Shown: positions 26,281-35,467, counted from the stretch's first letter. The stretch is DNA of 60,133 nucleotides from Bacteroidetes bacterium ADurb.Bin012 (GCA_002071415.1 MWFC01000006.1:1-60133); one strand, 5' to 3'. Notes: generated by a model from the sequence alone, not told the origin. Numbers and translations: made by a program.

Positions 26281-26731
26281 CGGGGGATGATTTTGTTTTT
26301 TCCACCAAGTGAATATTTCCCATACACATTGTTTTGTCCACTGCCTTACACATGTCGTATATGGTGAGCAAGGCTATACTTACAGCCGTGAGAGCTTCCA
26401 TTTCGACTCCAGTTTGCCAGATGGTTATAACTTTCGATGTTACCTCGACCGATTGTTCATGAATTCTTGTCGCCACCTCGACGTCCGAAAGAGGCAAAGG
26501 GTGGCACAGGGGGATAAGCATGCCAGTTTGTTTTGCTGCCTGAATGCCTGCTATCTCGGCCGTAGTCAATACATCGCCTTTTTTTATCAGATTTTCCTTG
26601 ATTAATTGAATGGTAGAATTCTGCAGGAAGATTTGGCCTGTCGCAATGGCTATGCGTTTCTCCAAAGGCTTGTGACTAATGTCCACCATAAGAGCTTTGC
26701 CCTTGTCATCGGTATGCGAAAGTTTTCCCAT
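26264..26731 (-). CDS. moaC: Cyclic pyranopterin monophosphate synthase
   Basis: 155-residue MoaC. It converts the MoaA product into cyclic pyranopterin monophosphate, the first pterin intermediate of molybdenum cofactor synthesis. Family motifs are intact: MVDISHKP, KKGDVLTTAEIAGIQAAKQT, LIPLCHPLPL with the active-site His, TGVEMEALTAVS, and LTIYDMCKAVDK with the active-site Asp and Lys. No other Mo-cofactor gene is in the window. The C-terminal 17 bases overlap the TPR gene that follows. It has a -7 box 25 bases upstream. Confidence 0.95.
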   Translation of the reverse strand: MGKLSHTDDKGKALMVDISHKPLEKRIAIATGQIFLQNSTIQLIKENLIKKGDVLTTAEIAGIQAAKQTGMLIPLCHPLPLSDVEVATRIHEQSVEVTSKVITIWQTGVEMEALTAVSIALLTIYDMCKAVDKTMCMGNIHLVEKTKSSPDEKEA

Positions 26732-27180
26732 GACTGTTTATAATGAAAGAATTTTGCAAAAGTAATTTATTTTGAGGAGAAAAGGAGTACGCAATTGGAG
26801 CTTTAGGGTATTTTGCTGAAGGGGTTGAAAATGGCTGAGTTTTTAACATCAGATATATTCAGATATTTAATATAAAGAACCATTTTGTTCGATCATTTTC
26901 AATCTCTTAATCGTTCTAACTAAAAAACTCTGTATAATAATATCATTGAGAATCAATATATTTGTTTGGAGAAATTTTATTTATAAATTAACCTTATTTT
27001 GAAGACATAATGATATTTCAAGAGGTAATGGAATCGTCATTCAAACCCGTAAATATCTTTATCCTTTCTGCAATATATACACTCCTATTGATAAACAATT
27101 AATTTATAAATGGTTCCCGTATAAATTTTTATGTGTTTACTATAATAGTGTCAAAATAATTCAACAATTTAAAATGTTTT
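26732..27180. other. AT-rich intergenic region with moaC promoter
   Basis: About 450 very AT-rich bases between moaC and waaA, both on the minus strand. Apart from the moaC -7 box (26757-26764) nothing was recognised. Confidence 0.35.
26757..26764 (-). promoter_or_regulatory. -7 box for moaC-TPR unit
   Basis: Minus-strand TACTTTTG fits TAnnTTTG, 25 bases before the moaC ATG at 26731. Confidence 0.4.
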
Positions 27181-28425
27181 CTATCCTTTATTTTTTATTA
27201 TTTTATTTATTCCTTGCATTACAATTTTTGTGGCTCCTGTATTTTGTAAAACATATTCTTTGCATATTTTAGCGACTTTATTCCTATTTTTCTCGAAATC
27301 TGCATTTAAAATAATCCTCAATAGATCATCAGAAGAATTTATGGGGAATGCTCCGCCTCTTTCGATTAAATCGCATGCTTCCTGAAATTTTCGATAGTGG
27401 GGTCCAAAGAAAACAGGAATTCCATAAACAGCAGCTTCCAGAATATTGTGAATTCCAACACCAAATCCTCCTCCAATATAGGCAACCCAGCCAAACTGAT
27501 ACACCGAAGAAAGTATTCCCACTATATCGATGATAAGGATTTTTTCATCGTTTTGTGGTCTATTCTTGAGAGCAGTATAAGTGATTGCCTTATCTCCATA
27601 ATGTTCAAGCAATCCCGATATAATATCTCGATTTACTTCATGGGGAGCTAGTATAAATTTAAAATTTTCACTGGCTTGCTGGATAAAAGGTTCTAAAATT
27701 TTCAAGTCGGCAGGCCAAACACTACCACCAATGATCACTTTTTTATCGGCACAAAATGTTTTAATCTCGTGCAGAGGCTGAGAATTGGCAGCAATGGTTT
27801 CAACACGGTCGAAACGGGTATCACCCGATGCACTTACATTGTCGAATCCGATATTTTTTAATAATTGCGCAGAAGTCTCGTTTTGAACATAAAAATGTGA
27901 AAATGCCTTTAATTGTTGTCTGAAGATTTTTCCATACCATTTGAAGAAAACCTGTTGAGGTCTGAAAATTCCGGAAACCAGCAAGAGAGCGATATCACGA
28001 GCATGTATTTCTTTTAGATAATTTAACCAGAATTCATATTTAATAAAAATGACCAATTTGGGTTTTATTATTTCGATGAATTTTTTTGCATTGACTGGAG
28101 TATCCGCAGGCAAATAGAAAATATAATCGGCTCCTATATAATTTTTTCGAACATTATAACCTGAAGGTGAAAAAAAAGTTATCAAGATTTTAAAAGATGG
28201 ATAGGATTGGTGAAAAGCCTCGATAAGTGGCCTTCCTTGCTCGAATTCGCCCAAAGAAGCACAGTGAAACCAAACCAGGGGTTTGTCTCTGTCGATTTTA
28301 TCTTGAAGCCTTTGGAACAGATTTTTTCGACCCTTAATCCATTCCTTTGCCTTAGGATTGAAAATTGAGGAAACCTTAATCAAAAATGAATAAGAATAAA
28401 TTGCGACATTATAGAAAGAATGCAT
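27181..28425 (-). CDS. waaA: 3-deoxy-D-manno-octulosonic acid (Kdo) transferase
   Basis: 414-residue GT30 glycosyltransferase that adds Kdo from CMP-Kdo to lipid IVA at the inner membrane, the first step of LPS core assembly. The N-terminus holds a hydrophobic anchor (about 1-20). The catalytic acid is in CASLGEFEQGRPLIEAF, and the C-terminal nucleotide-binding part shows GGSVWPADL, IGGGFGVGIHNILEAAVYGIPVFFGP and the conserved FQEA. Presence of this gene indicates a lipid A-bearing outer membrane. It lies 3 bases downstream of the outer-membrane barrel gene and is probably co-transcribed with it. Confidence 0.95.
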   Translation of the reverse strand: MHSFYNVAIYSYSFLIKVSSIFNPKAKEWIKGRKNLFQRLQDKIDRDKPLVWFHCASLGEFEQGRPLIEAFHQSYPSFKILITFFSPSGYNVRKNYIGADYIFYLPADTPVNAKKFIEIIKPKLVIFIKYEFWLNYLKEIHARDIALLLVSGIFRPQQVFFKWYGKIFRQQLKAFSHFYVQNETSAQLLKNIGFDNVSASGDTRFDRVETIAANSQPLHEIKTFCADKKVIIGGSVWPADLKILEPFIQQASENFKFILAPHEVNRDIISGLLEHYGDKAITYTALKNRPQNDEKILIIDIVGILSSVYQFGWVAYIGGGFGVGIHNILEAAVYGIPVFFGPHYRKFQEACDLIERGGAFPINSSDDLLRIILNADFEKNRNKVAKICKEYVLQNTGATKIVMQGINKIIKNKG

Positions 28426-28428
28426 TGC

Positions 28429-29199
28429 TTAGTAGTAATAATAATCTTTGGGTGCTCTCGAATAGATAGGTAAAATCCAACCTGCTTTGAGGCCTATCAT
28501 CATATCGAAGCGGTTTCCCTCGGCAGGAGCCATACGGTCGAAATCGTATTCGCGAAGCGAAGAGGTAAATCCTTCGATTAATTCGAGACCTACAAAAAAA
28601 TTATAAATCCTTTTCGAACTTAGATGTTGATATCCAATGAACTGATTCAACGAAAAACCACCGGTCAATCTATCATAACCTTTTTTATAATCACCTCTCA
28701 GTTGAGGTGCCGAATTATTGAGAACCGAAATATTGACCTTATGAAGAAGATAGCCCATCCCAAATTCCACAATCAAACCCGAATTAGGATTAGGCCCCCA
28801 TATAGGGAATAATTTTCCCGAGGAGACATAAAAATGATACCCTCTTTCCTGGACTGCAACATCGGCCGGCACGCCTTCCTGGTCGATGATAAATTGATGC
28901 GAGGTCGAAATAAGTCGAAATAGCGAATCCTTTATCTTGACGTCGTTTCCGAAAATATAATCGAAGCCAGCATCCCATATCCAGTTTTTGTTTGTTTTAT
29001 AAGTAAATGCAGGCCCTACCGTATAGCTGATTCCAAAACGCTCAGCCATATCGGCAGCTGGAAGATGACTTCCCAAACGGGCCGAAACTCCAAAGATTCG
29101 AATCATAGAATCAGCAATATTTACTTGTCCTTCAGCTTTTTGAAAAGTAAAAATCGAGCTGATGAGAATTAAAAAAATAATAGTTTTCCTTTTTTGCAT
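28429..29199 (-). CDS. Predicted outer-membrane beta-barrel protein
   Basis: 256-residue exported protein with a clear signal peptide (TIIFLILISSIFTFQKAEGQ). The mature part alternates aromatic and polar residues, with strands ending in aromatic residues (GPAFTYKTNKNWIWDAGFDYIF; IVEFGMGYLLHKVNI; MIGLKAGWILPIY), as in small outer-membrane barrels of Bacteroidetes. No enzyme motif was seen. The close coupling to waaA (3-base gap) suggests an envelope role, possibly in LPS biology, but this is inference. A repeated-tyrosine C-terminus (DYYYY) ends the protein. Confidence 0.8.
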   Translation of the reverse strand: MQKRKTIIFLILISSIFTFQKAEGQVNIADSMIRIFGVSARLGSHLPAADMAERFGISYTVGPAFTYKTNKNWIWDAGFDYIFGNDVKIKDSLFRLISTSHQFIIDQEGVPADVAVQERGYHFYVSSGKLFPIWGPNPNSGLIVEFGMGYLLHKVNISVLNNSAPQLRGDYKKGYDRLTGGFSLNQFIGYQHLSSKRIYNFFVGLELIEGFTSSLREYDFDRMAPAEGNRFDMMIGLKAGWILPIYSRAPKDYYYY

Positions 29200-29255
29200 T
29201 CAGTCTTCTTTTTTTCTGTGAAGATTAAAATAAGCAGCCTATGTCGAATGAAACG

Positions 29256-29263
29256 CAAAAGTA
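29256..29263 (-). promoter_or_regulatory. -7 box for barrel protein-waaA unit
   Basis: Minus-strand TACTTTTG fits TAnnTTTG, 56 bases before the ATG at 29199. The same octamer serves moaC. Confidence 0.4.
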
Positions 29264-29458
29264 AGTAAAAACGTATCTAATGCACGAGAATGATTTATTG
29301 GTTGAAATTTTAATTTTATTATATATCATTCTTGACATCGAATTCCTGAATCCGATCGAATGGGGCAGGAATAAATCGAGTGTATCGGATAGCAGTACCG
29401 GTTCAAATGATAATGCATATATATTCTATTGGCTTCGCGCTGGGTTGTATAAATTCTC

Positions 29459-29466
29459 TACCTTTG
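29459..29466 (+). promoter_or_regulatory. -7 box for wbp-type operon
   Basis: TACCTTTG fits TAnnTTTG, 31 bases before the ATG at 29498. A TTGGCT at 29429-29434 lies 24 bases upstream, slightly longer than usual for -33. Confidence 0.45.
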
Positions 29467-29497
29467 CGCAATGCAATGTAAAAACAATTAGAAATTC

Positions 29498-30634
29498 ATG
29501 AGAAAGATACAAATGGTGGATTTATACTCTCAGTATGTGAAGATCAAACCGGAGATTGACCAGGCCATTCAGGAGGTAATAGATTCCACGGCGTTTATTA
29601 AGGGCCCTGTAGTAAAATTTTTTCAAAAAGATCTCGAGGAATATCTGGGAGTAAAGCATGTGATTCCCTGTGGAAACGGAACCGATGCGCTTCAAATTTC
29701 CATGATGGCTCTTGGTCTTAAACCAGATGATGAGGTCATTACGGCCGATTTTACCTTTGTAGCCACCGCAGAAGTAATAGCTTTACTTGGTCTTACGCCA
29801 GTTTTAGTGGATGTTGACCCTGATTATTTCAATATAATTCCCGAAGCTATCGAAAAAGCCCTAACTCCACATACAAAAGCCATCGTTCCTGTCCATCTTT
29901 TTGGTCAATGTGCCGATATGGATGCCATCATGGAAATCGCCCGCCGTCATCATCTTTATGTAATAGAAGATGCCTGTCAGGCTATAGGATCCGAATATCA
30001 CTCAACAGATGGCAGTATAAAGAAGGCTGGGACAATAGGAAATATTGGATGCACATCTTTTTTCCCAAGTAAAAATCTTGGTTGTTATGGTGATGGAGGG
30101 GCAATCTTTACAAATGATGACGAGCTTGCAAATATGCTGAGAGGTATAGCCAATCATGGAATGTTTGCACGGTATTATCATGATTTTGTTGGAGTGAATT
30201 CACGCTTAGACAGCATTCAGGCGGCTATCTTGAAGGTTAAATTGCCCCATCTCGATGAATATATTTCAGCCCGCCAAAAGGCCGCTCAATATTATGAAAG
30301 GGCTTTTGCAGACATTCCCTACCTGAAGTTACCGGTTCGCCATCCCAAATCATCGCATGTTTTTCACCAATATACCTTGATTTGCAATGGTATTTCTCGG
30401 GATGATCTAGTGAATTATTTGGCAAAAAAGGATATTCCTGCCATGGTTTATTATCCTGTCCCCCTTCATTTACAAAAGGCTTATAAAAGCGAACGCTATG
30501 GCAAGGGCGATTTCCCTGTAACAGAGATGCTCTCGGCCAATGTTTTTTCCTTACCCATGCATACCGAGCTCGATGAAGAACAATTACAATATATTTGTGA
30601 TCAGGTTTTAGAATTTATTTCACGGGTCAAATAA
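29498..30634 (+). CDS. wbpE: DegT/DnrJ/EryC1/StrS aminotransferase (WbpE-like)
   Basis: 378-residue pyridoxal-phosphate sugar aminotransferase. The N-terminus [21 protein letters not shown] and the core [25 protein letters not shown] and the cofactor lysine in [16 protein letters not shown] are typical. The best match by neighbours is WbpE/WlbC, which aminates UDP-2-acetamido-3-keto-glucuronate on the way to UDP-2,3-diacetamido-uronic acid for O-antigen or capsule. The next two genes encode the acetyltransferase and the dehydrogenase of the same path, so the operon context supports this reading. Gaps of 20 and 12 bases follow. Confidence 0.88.
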   Translation: MRKIQMVDLYSQYVKIKPEIDQAIQEVIDSTAFIKGPVVKFFQKDLEEYLGVKHVIPCGNGTDALQISMMALGLKPDDEVITADFTFVATAEVIALLGLTPVLVDVDPDYFNIIPEAIEKALTPHTKAIVPVHLFGQCADMDAIMEIARRHHLYVIEDACQAIGSEYHSTDGSIKKAGTIGNIGCTSFFPSKNLGCYGDGGAIFTNDDELANMLRGIANHGMFARYYHDFVGVNSRLDSIQAAILKVKLPHLDEYISARQKAAQYYERAFADIPYLKLPVRHPKSSHVFHQYTLICNGISRDDLVNYLAKKDIPAMVYYPVPLHLQKAYKSERYGKGDFPVTEMLSANVFSLPMHTELDEEQLQYICDQVLEFISRVK

Positions 30635-30654
30635 TAATAAAAAATCTGTCGAAA

Positions 30655-31233
30655 ATGGCCAAAGATTATTTTGCGCATGAAACTGCTGTAATCGACAAAG
30701 GATGTGTGATTGGCCAGGGCACTCGCATCTGGCATTTTTCGCATATCATGTCGGGTTGTACAATTGGAGAAAACTGCAACCTTGGACAAAATGTAGTGGT
30801 TTCGCCCAAGGTAGTTCTGGGAAACAATGTCAAGGTTCAAAACAATGTTTCCATTTATACTGGGGTAATTTGTGAAGATGATGTTTTTTTGGGTCCTTCT
30901 ATGGTTTTTACCAATGTCATCAATCCAAGGAGTGCTGTCAATCGCAGGGGACATTATGCTCAAACGATAGTAAAACGAGGAGCTACCATTGGGGCTAATG
31001 CTACTATTGTTTGTGGACACAATATTGGAGAATATGCCTTTGTGGGAGCTGGAGCCGTTGTTACTCGCGAAGTACTACCTTATGCCCTCGTAATTGGAAA
31101 CCCAGCCCGACAAATAGGATGGATGAGTGAATATGGTCATCGTTTGCATTTCGACGAAGATAATATTGCTATTTGCCCTGAAAGTCACGAAAAATATAAA
31201 TTAGAAAATAATCAGGTATTCAAGATTTCTTAA
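30655..31233 (+). CDS. wbpD: WbpD-like sugar N-acetyltransferase (left-handed beta helix)
   Basis: 192-residue hexapeptide-repeat acyltransferase. Repeats of the [LIV]-G-x4 type run through most of the chain ([53 protein letters not shown]). The opening [18 protein letters not shown] and the [10 protein letters not shown] loop are as in WbpD/WlbB, which acetylates the 3-amino group of UDP-2-acetamido-3-amino-glucuronate with acetyl-CoA. The family works as a trimer. It sits between the aminotransferase and dehydrogenase genes in one operon. Confidence 0.9.
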   Translation: MAKDYFAHETAVIDKGCVIGQGTRIWHFSHIMSGCTIGENCNLGQNVVVSPKVVLGNNVKVQNNVSIYTGVICEDDVFLGPSMVFTNVINPRSAVNRRGHYAQTIVKRGATIGANATIVCGHNIGEYAFVGAGAVVTREVLPYALVIGNPARQIGWMSEYGHRLHFDEDNIAICPESHEKYKLENNQVFKIS

Positions 31234-31245
31234 ATTTTTAATTTT

Positions 31246-32205
31246 ATGGAAAATTTAATTTACAATTTTGCCTTGATAGGTGCAGGGGGTTACATTGCAC
31301 CCAGGCACATGAAAGCCATTAAAGACACGGGCAATCGTTTGGTAGCAGCTCTCGATCCCAACGACAGCGTGGGGATTATCGATTCTTTTTTCCCGGAAGC
31401 CGATTTCTTTTTACAACCCGAGCGTTTCGACCGTCATTTGGATAAATTGCGCCGACAGGGAGAAAAGAAAATAGATTTCGTAAGCATTTGTTCTCCAAAT
31501 TTTCTGCACGATTCTCACATACGACTGGCTCTGCGTAATCAAGCTAATGCTATCTGTGAAAAACCCATCGTGCTGAATCCTTGGAACATCGATGCCTTAG
31601 AAGACATTGAAAATGAAACCGGATTCAGAATCTATAATATTCTTCAATTGAGGCTTCATCCTCAAATTATTGCATTAAAAGAGAAAATCAAAAATGGCCC
31701 TACCGATAAAATCTATGATCTTGATCTTACCTATATTACCTCAAGGGGTAAATGGTATCATTATTCATGGAAGGGTGATGTGGAAAAATCGGGTGGTTTG
31801 GCCACCAATATTGGCGTTCATTTTTTCGATATGCTGGGTTTTATTTTTGGAAAGATTAGATTGGTGGCCGTTCATCATTCGTCACCTACAGTTGTTGCTG
31901 GTTTTTTACAGTACGATAAAGCCAGAGTGAGATGGTTCTTGAGTATCGATTCGAAATATTTGCCTAAAGAAATTGCCGCTAAAGGTCAGCGTACTTATCG
32001 TTCAATATTAATAGATGGTGAAGAGTTTGAGTTTAGTGAAGGTTTTGCCGATTTACATACTCGAGTTTATGAGGATATTTTGTCAGGTGGGGGCTATGGT
32101 TTAGAAGATGCACGCCAGAGTGTGGAAATTGTCTATCAAATTCGTAATGCAAAGCCCTTTGGACTTACAGGCGACTTTCATCCATATTTGCTGAAGGTGG
32201 ATTGA
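31246..32205 (+). CDS. wbpB: Gfo/Idh/MocA sugar dehydrogenase (WbpB-like)
   Basis: 319-residue NAD-dependent oxidoreductase. The N-terminal Rossmann fold is FALIGAGGYIAPRHMKAIKDTG; CEKPIVLNPWNID carries the conserved EKP lysine, and ATNIGVHFFDMLGFIFG carries the H-x2-D-type catalytic His. The YIAPRHM pattern and context fit WbpB/WlbA, which oxidises UDP-N-acetyl-glucosaminuronate at C3 and works together with WbpE. Last gene of the operon; the 6-dehydrogenase (WbpA) and 2-epimerase (WbpI) are not in the window. The repeat island begins right after the stop. Confidence 0.88.
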   Translation: MENLIYNFALIGAGGYIAPRHMKAIKDTGNRLVAALDPNDSVGIIDSFFPEADFFLQPERFDRHLDKLRRQGEKKIDFVSICSPNFLHDSHIRLALRNQANAICEKPIVLNPWNIDALEDIENETGFRIYNILQLRLHPQIIALKEKIKNGPTDKIYDLDLTYITSRGKWYHYSWKGDVEKSGGLATNIGVHFFDMLGFIFGKIRLVAVHHSSPTVVAGFLQYDKARVRWFLSIDSKYLPKEIAAKGQRTYRSILIDGEEFEFSEGFADLHTRVYEDILSGGGYGLEDARQSVEIVYQIRNAKPFGLTGDFHPYLLKVD

Positions 32206-32764
32206 TGGGTGGTTGGTGATTAGTGAGTTAAAATTTGAAAGTTAAAAGTTTATAAAGTTAAAAAGGAGGAAGGGAGGAAAGGAGAATGGTGGATGGTGGA
32301 TGGTGGATGGTGACTGGAATTTGGAGACTGGGCGACTGAGAGACTTGAATTTATAATTTAGTTGAAATTTGAAACTTGTAATTTGGAGTTTTTTAGTTGT
32401 AAGTTGTTGGTTGTCAGTTATCAGTTGGATTTTGTCGATGTTTGTTTGTGATTTGGGATTTGTAATTTGGAGTTTAATAGTTGTTAGTTAAAAACGGAAA
32501 ACGGAGAAAAGGTGAATGGAGGAAGGGAGACGAGGAGACAAGGGGACGAGGAGACAAGGGGACTGGAATTTGGGATTTGTAATTTTGTAATTGTAAACTG
32601 TAAATTCATAAAATTAGAATATTGAGAATTGGGCGATGAGCAGAATAATTTCATGAAGTCAAAAGAATAGTTGAATTTTGTAATTTTGTAAAATCTGTAT
32701 TTTTCGAAGAATGTTTGAGTGGTATAAATGGAATGCAATGAATTGGCTTAATTGAACATCACTT
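32206..32764. repeat. C-poor intergenic repeat island
   Basis: About 560 bases with almost no C on the plus strand: in 32221-32640 I counted about 130 G and 20 C. It is a mosaic of short repeats. ATGGTGG occurs three times plus one near copy (32286-32313). A 16-base unit beginning ACGAGGAG is duplicated exactly (32530-32545, 32546-32561). ATTTGGGATTTGTAATTT occurs at 32451 and 32568, and TTGTAATTTGGAGTTT at 32376 and 32460. There is no coding frame. The style resembles short tandemly repeated repetitive sequences known from cyanobacteria and seen in many Bacteroidetes gaps. Confidence 0.8.
32681..32688 (+). promoter_or_regulatory. Possible -7 box for galE-rfbB
   Basis: TAATTTTG fits TAnnTTTG, 76 bases before the galE ATG, at the edge of the repeat island, so it may be only a repeat word. 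Confidence 0.25.
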
Positions 32765-33793
32765 ATGAAGATTTTAGTGACGGGGGGAACGGGATATATT
32801 GGTTCACATACAGTGGTTGAACTGCAACAAAAAGGATACGATGTGGTTGTAGTTGACAATCTTTCCAATAGCCGGATTGAAGTTCTTGATAATATAGAGG
32901 AAATAACTGGCATTCGGCCTGAGTTTTATCAATTAGACCTGAGCGAACAAGAACCTACCTTCCAACTTTTCAAAGAACACAGTGATATTGCTGGAATTAT
33001 TCATTTCGCCGCTTACAAGGCTGTGGGAGAATCAGTTGAAAAACCACTGCTTTACTATCGCAACAATCTTCAATCCCTGATCAATATTTTAGAAGGAATG
33101 CTCGATAATAGGATTGCTAATTTAGTATTCAGTTCTTCCTGTACAGTTTATGGCCAGCCCGATGAACTTCCTGTGCGCGAAACTTCGCCCATCAAAGAGG
33201 CCATATCTCCTTATGGCAATACAAAACAAATCTCGGAAGAAATCATTCGTGATACCATACATGCATTCCCGCAATTAAAGGCTATTTCGCTCCGATATTT
33301 CAATCCCATTGGGGCCCATCCATCGGCACTGATTGGGGAATTACCTTTGGGTATTCCCAGTAATTTGGTGCCTTTTATCACGCAAACCGCTATTGGAAAA
33401 CGTGAAGTTTTGCGTGTTTATGGAAAAGACTACAATACACCCGATGGCACGGCCATTCGCGACTATATTCACGTGGTCGATCTTTCCGAAGCCCATGTGG
33501 TAGCCCTCGACCGTATGCTCCAAAATAAAATGAAGAATAACTACGAAATCTTTAATCTGGGTACAGGGCAGGGACATACAGTGTTAGAAGTCATTCGGTC
33601 ATTCGAAAAAGTGTCGGGTGTTAGATTGAATTATGTTTTTACCGATCGTCGGCCAGGTGATGTGGAAAAAGTGTGGGCTGATACTTCTTATGCAAATCAG
33701 GAATTAGGATGGAAGGCCAAACGTTCCCTCGACGAAATGACTCTCTCAGCCTGGCGTTGGGAACTTCGACTGGCCGGAAAATTAAATGAATAA
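32765..33793 (+). CDS. galE: UDP-glucose 4-epimerase
   Basis: 342-residue short-chain dehydrogenase family epimerase that interconverts UDP-glucose and UDP-galactose (or the N-acetyl forms). NAD-binding turn GGTGYIGSHTVVELQ at the N-terminus, catalytic Ser/Thr in FSSSCTVYGQP, and the Y-x3-K pair in SPYGNTKQ. The C-terminal GTGQGHTVLEVI and DRRPGDVEKVWAD match GalE. Followed 23 bases later by rfbB; together with the wbp genes it forms an envelope nucleotide-sugar region, although the repeat island separates it from that operon. Confidence 0.95.
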   Translation: MKILVTGGTGYIGSHTVVELQQKGYDVVVVDNLSNSRIEVLDNIEEITGIRPEFYQLDLSEQEPTFQLFKEHSDIAGIIHFAAYKAVGESVEKPLLYYRNNLQSLINILEGMLDNRIANLVFSSSCTVYGQPDELPVRETSPIKEAISPYGNTKQISEEIIRDTIHAFPQLKAISLRYFNPIGAHPSALIGELPLGIPSNLVPFITQTAIGKREVLRVYGKDYNTPDGTAIRDYIHVVDLSEAHVVALDRMLQNKMKNNYEIFNLGTGQGHTVLEVIRSFEKVSGVRLNYVFTDRRPGDVEKVWADTSYANQELGWKAKRSLDEMTLSAWRWELRLAGKLNE

Positions 33794-33816
33794 CATTATT
33801 ATTGAATTGTTTGGCT

Positions 33817-34872
33817 ATGGAAAAGAAAATACTTATTACGGGTGGAGCTGGGTTTATTGGTTCGCATGTAGTGAGGCTTTTTGTGAATAAATATCCTCAA
33901 TATCATATTTTTAACCTCGATAAACTTACCTATGCTGGAAACCTCGAAAATCTGCGCGATATCGAAGATAAACCTAACTATTCCTTTATCAGGGCGGATA
34001 TTCAAGACAATGACGCTATAATGAAACTATTTGTGCTTCATCGGTTCGATGGGGTCATCCATTTGGCCGCCGAGTCTCATGTAGACCGTTCTATCTCCAA
34101 TCCCCTCGAATTTGTCATGACCAATGTGGTGGGTACGGTCAATCTATTGAATGCTGCACGTTTTATCTGGAAAGGAAATTTCGAAGACAAACGATTTTAT
34201 CATATTTCAACCGATGAGGTCTATGGTTCTTTAGGTTCAATAGGACTTTTCACCGAAGAAACTCCCTATGAGCCCCATTCCCCTTATTCAGCCAGCAAAG
34301 CCAGCAGTGATCATTTTGTGAGAGCTTACCACGATACTTATGGTTTGCCAACGGTTATTTCGAATTGTTCGAATAATTATGGCGCTTATCAGTTTCCTGA
34401 AAAACTTATTCCTCTGTGCATCAATAATATACGTTTCAATTTGACCTTGCCAGTTTATGGGAAAGGCGAAAACATAAGAGATTGGTTATGGGTTGAAGAC
34501 CATGCGGCAGCTATCGATTTGATTTTTCATCGAGCACCTAATGGCGAAACCTATAACATAGGCGGAAATAATGAATGGAAGAACATCGACTTGATAAGAC
34601 TTTTATGCAGAATAATGGATCGTAAGCTGGAAAGGCCTTCCGGAACCTCGGAAAAGCTGATTGCTTTTGTTAAAGACAGAGCTGGCCATGACCTGCGCTA
34701 TGCCATCGACTCATCCAAGTTGCAGGAGCAATTAGGATGGAAACCCAGCGTAACTTTCGAGGAAGGCCTCGAAAAAACCATAGATTGGTATCTCTCCAAT
34801 CCTGAATGGCTTGCTCATGTAACTTCTGGAGAATATCAAAAATACTATGAAGAGCAGTATATAAAACGATAA
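33817..34872 (+). CDS. rfbB: dTDP-glucose 4,6-dehydratase
   Basis: 351-residue extended SDR enzyme converting dTDP-glucose to dTDP-4-keto-6-deoxyglucose, the first committed step to dTDP-rhamnose and other deoxysugars. NAD-binding GGAGFIGSHVVRLF, substrate segment AAESHVDRSI, the catalytic triad region HISTDEVYGSLG with adjacent Asp-Glu, and the Y-x3-K pair in YSASKASSDHFV. The pattern NCSNNYG follows. The ATG at 33817 is chosen over a TTG at 33802 because it begins the Rossmann strand directly. rfbA, C and D are absent from the window. Confidence 0.95.
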   Translation: MEKKILITGGAGFIGSHVVRLFVNKYPQYHIFNLDKLTYAGNLENLRDIEDKPNYSFIRADIQDNDAIMKLFVLHRFDGVIHLAAESHVDRSISNPLEFVMTNVVGTVNLLNAARFIWKGNFEDKRFYHISTDEVYGSLGSIGLFTEETPYEPHSPYSASKASSDHFVRAYHDTYGLPTVISNCSNNYGAYQFPEKLIPLCINNIRFNLTLPVYGKGENIRDWLWVEDHAAAIDLIFHRAPNGETYNIGGNNEWKNIDLIRLLCRIMDRKLERPSGTSEKLIAFVKDRAGHDLRYAIDSSKLQEQLGWKPSVTFEEGLEKTIDWYLSNPEWLAHVTSGEYQKYYEEQYIKR

Positions 34873-34984
34873 AACCTGCTCCCCTCATATTCGAGTTTTT
34901 CTTTTGAAAGGGTTAAATTCTCTATTTAATATGGCAACTGGCCAATATTTTCCTTAAAATTTGGAGAAAGTTTCGACTATTTTT

Positions 34985-35269
34985 CTATTTAAAAATAGAA
35001 GCGATTTTGGAGAAGCCCTCCTTAAACGAATCCATGGCCGATGAAAAGGTATCTTTAACCTCATCCCATTTTTCGTCGGTTGCTTCGCTTAGTGCTTCAT
35101 ATTTTTTTTGAAGCTCGTCTTTTTTTGCCTTCAATTCGTTGATCTTAGCTTCGTATTCGGCTCGAGTTTCAGCTTTAACCTTGTCCTTTTTGGCTTCCAT
35201 TTCGTCGATCTTGGCAAAGAGATCGTCTATGTTCTTTTTTGCATTTTCCTTGAATTTTTCTCTATCCAT
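34985..35269 (-). CDS. Small coiled-coil protein (sll1863-type stress protein-like)
   Basis: 94-residue, highly charged alpha-helical protein, almost all Lys, Glu, Asp and Ala, with heptad spacing through residues 15-70 (IDEMEAKKDKVKAETRAEYE). No signal peptide, cysteine or enzyme motif. The amphipathic C-terminus (SFKEGFSKIASIFK) could touch a membrane. Similar short proteins have been linked to stress in cyanobacteria and occur in Bacteroidetes, but the function here is unknown. A -7 box lies 72 bases upstream. Confidence 0.75.
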   Translation of the reverse strand: MDREKFKENAKKNIDDLFAKIDEMEAKKDKVKAETRAEYEAKINELKAKKDELQKKYEALSEATDEKWDEVKDTFSSAMDSFKEGFSKIASIFK

Positions 35270-35341
35270 AATTTTTATATTTTTAAATGTTTGACAGTGA
35301 ATGAGATATATGATTATTTGATAATATCAGGCAATGTAGTA

Positions 35342-35349
35342 CAAAATTA
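35342..35349 (-). promoter_or_regulatory. -7 box for small coiled-coil gene
   Basis: Minus-strand TAATTTTG fits TAnnTTTG, 72 bases before the ATG at 35269. Confidence 0.35.
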
Positions 35350-35467
35350 TAGTAAATTTTATTTTTTAAAAATTGTCCGAATGATTTTTCGAACAAAATA
35401 GAAATTTCGATATAAAGAAATTGATTTTTCTTGATCTGTTCGGAAAATACTCATGAACGGATATGAA

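Noticed and set aside
29385..29415. tRNA-like GGTTCAAAT segment before the wbp operon
   Set aside because: The flanking bases do not form a T-arm stem and no acceptor or anticodon arm can be drawn. No tRNA was found in the window.
29280..29501. 73-codon frame before the wbp operon
   Set aside because: It spans the -7 box of the operon and has no family resemblance.
32286..32313. Possible CRISPR or minisatellite at the ATGGTGG array
   Set aside because: Units are 7 bases and contiguous, with no spacers; it is part of the low-complexity island instead.
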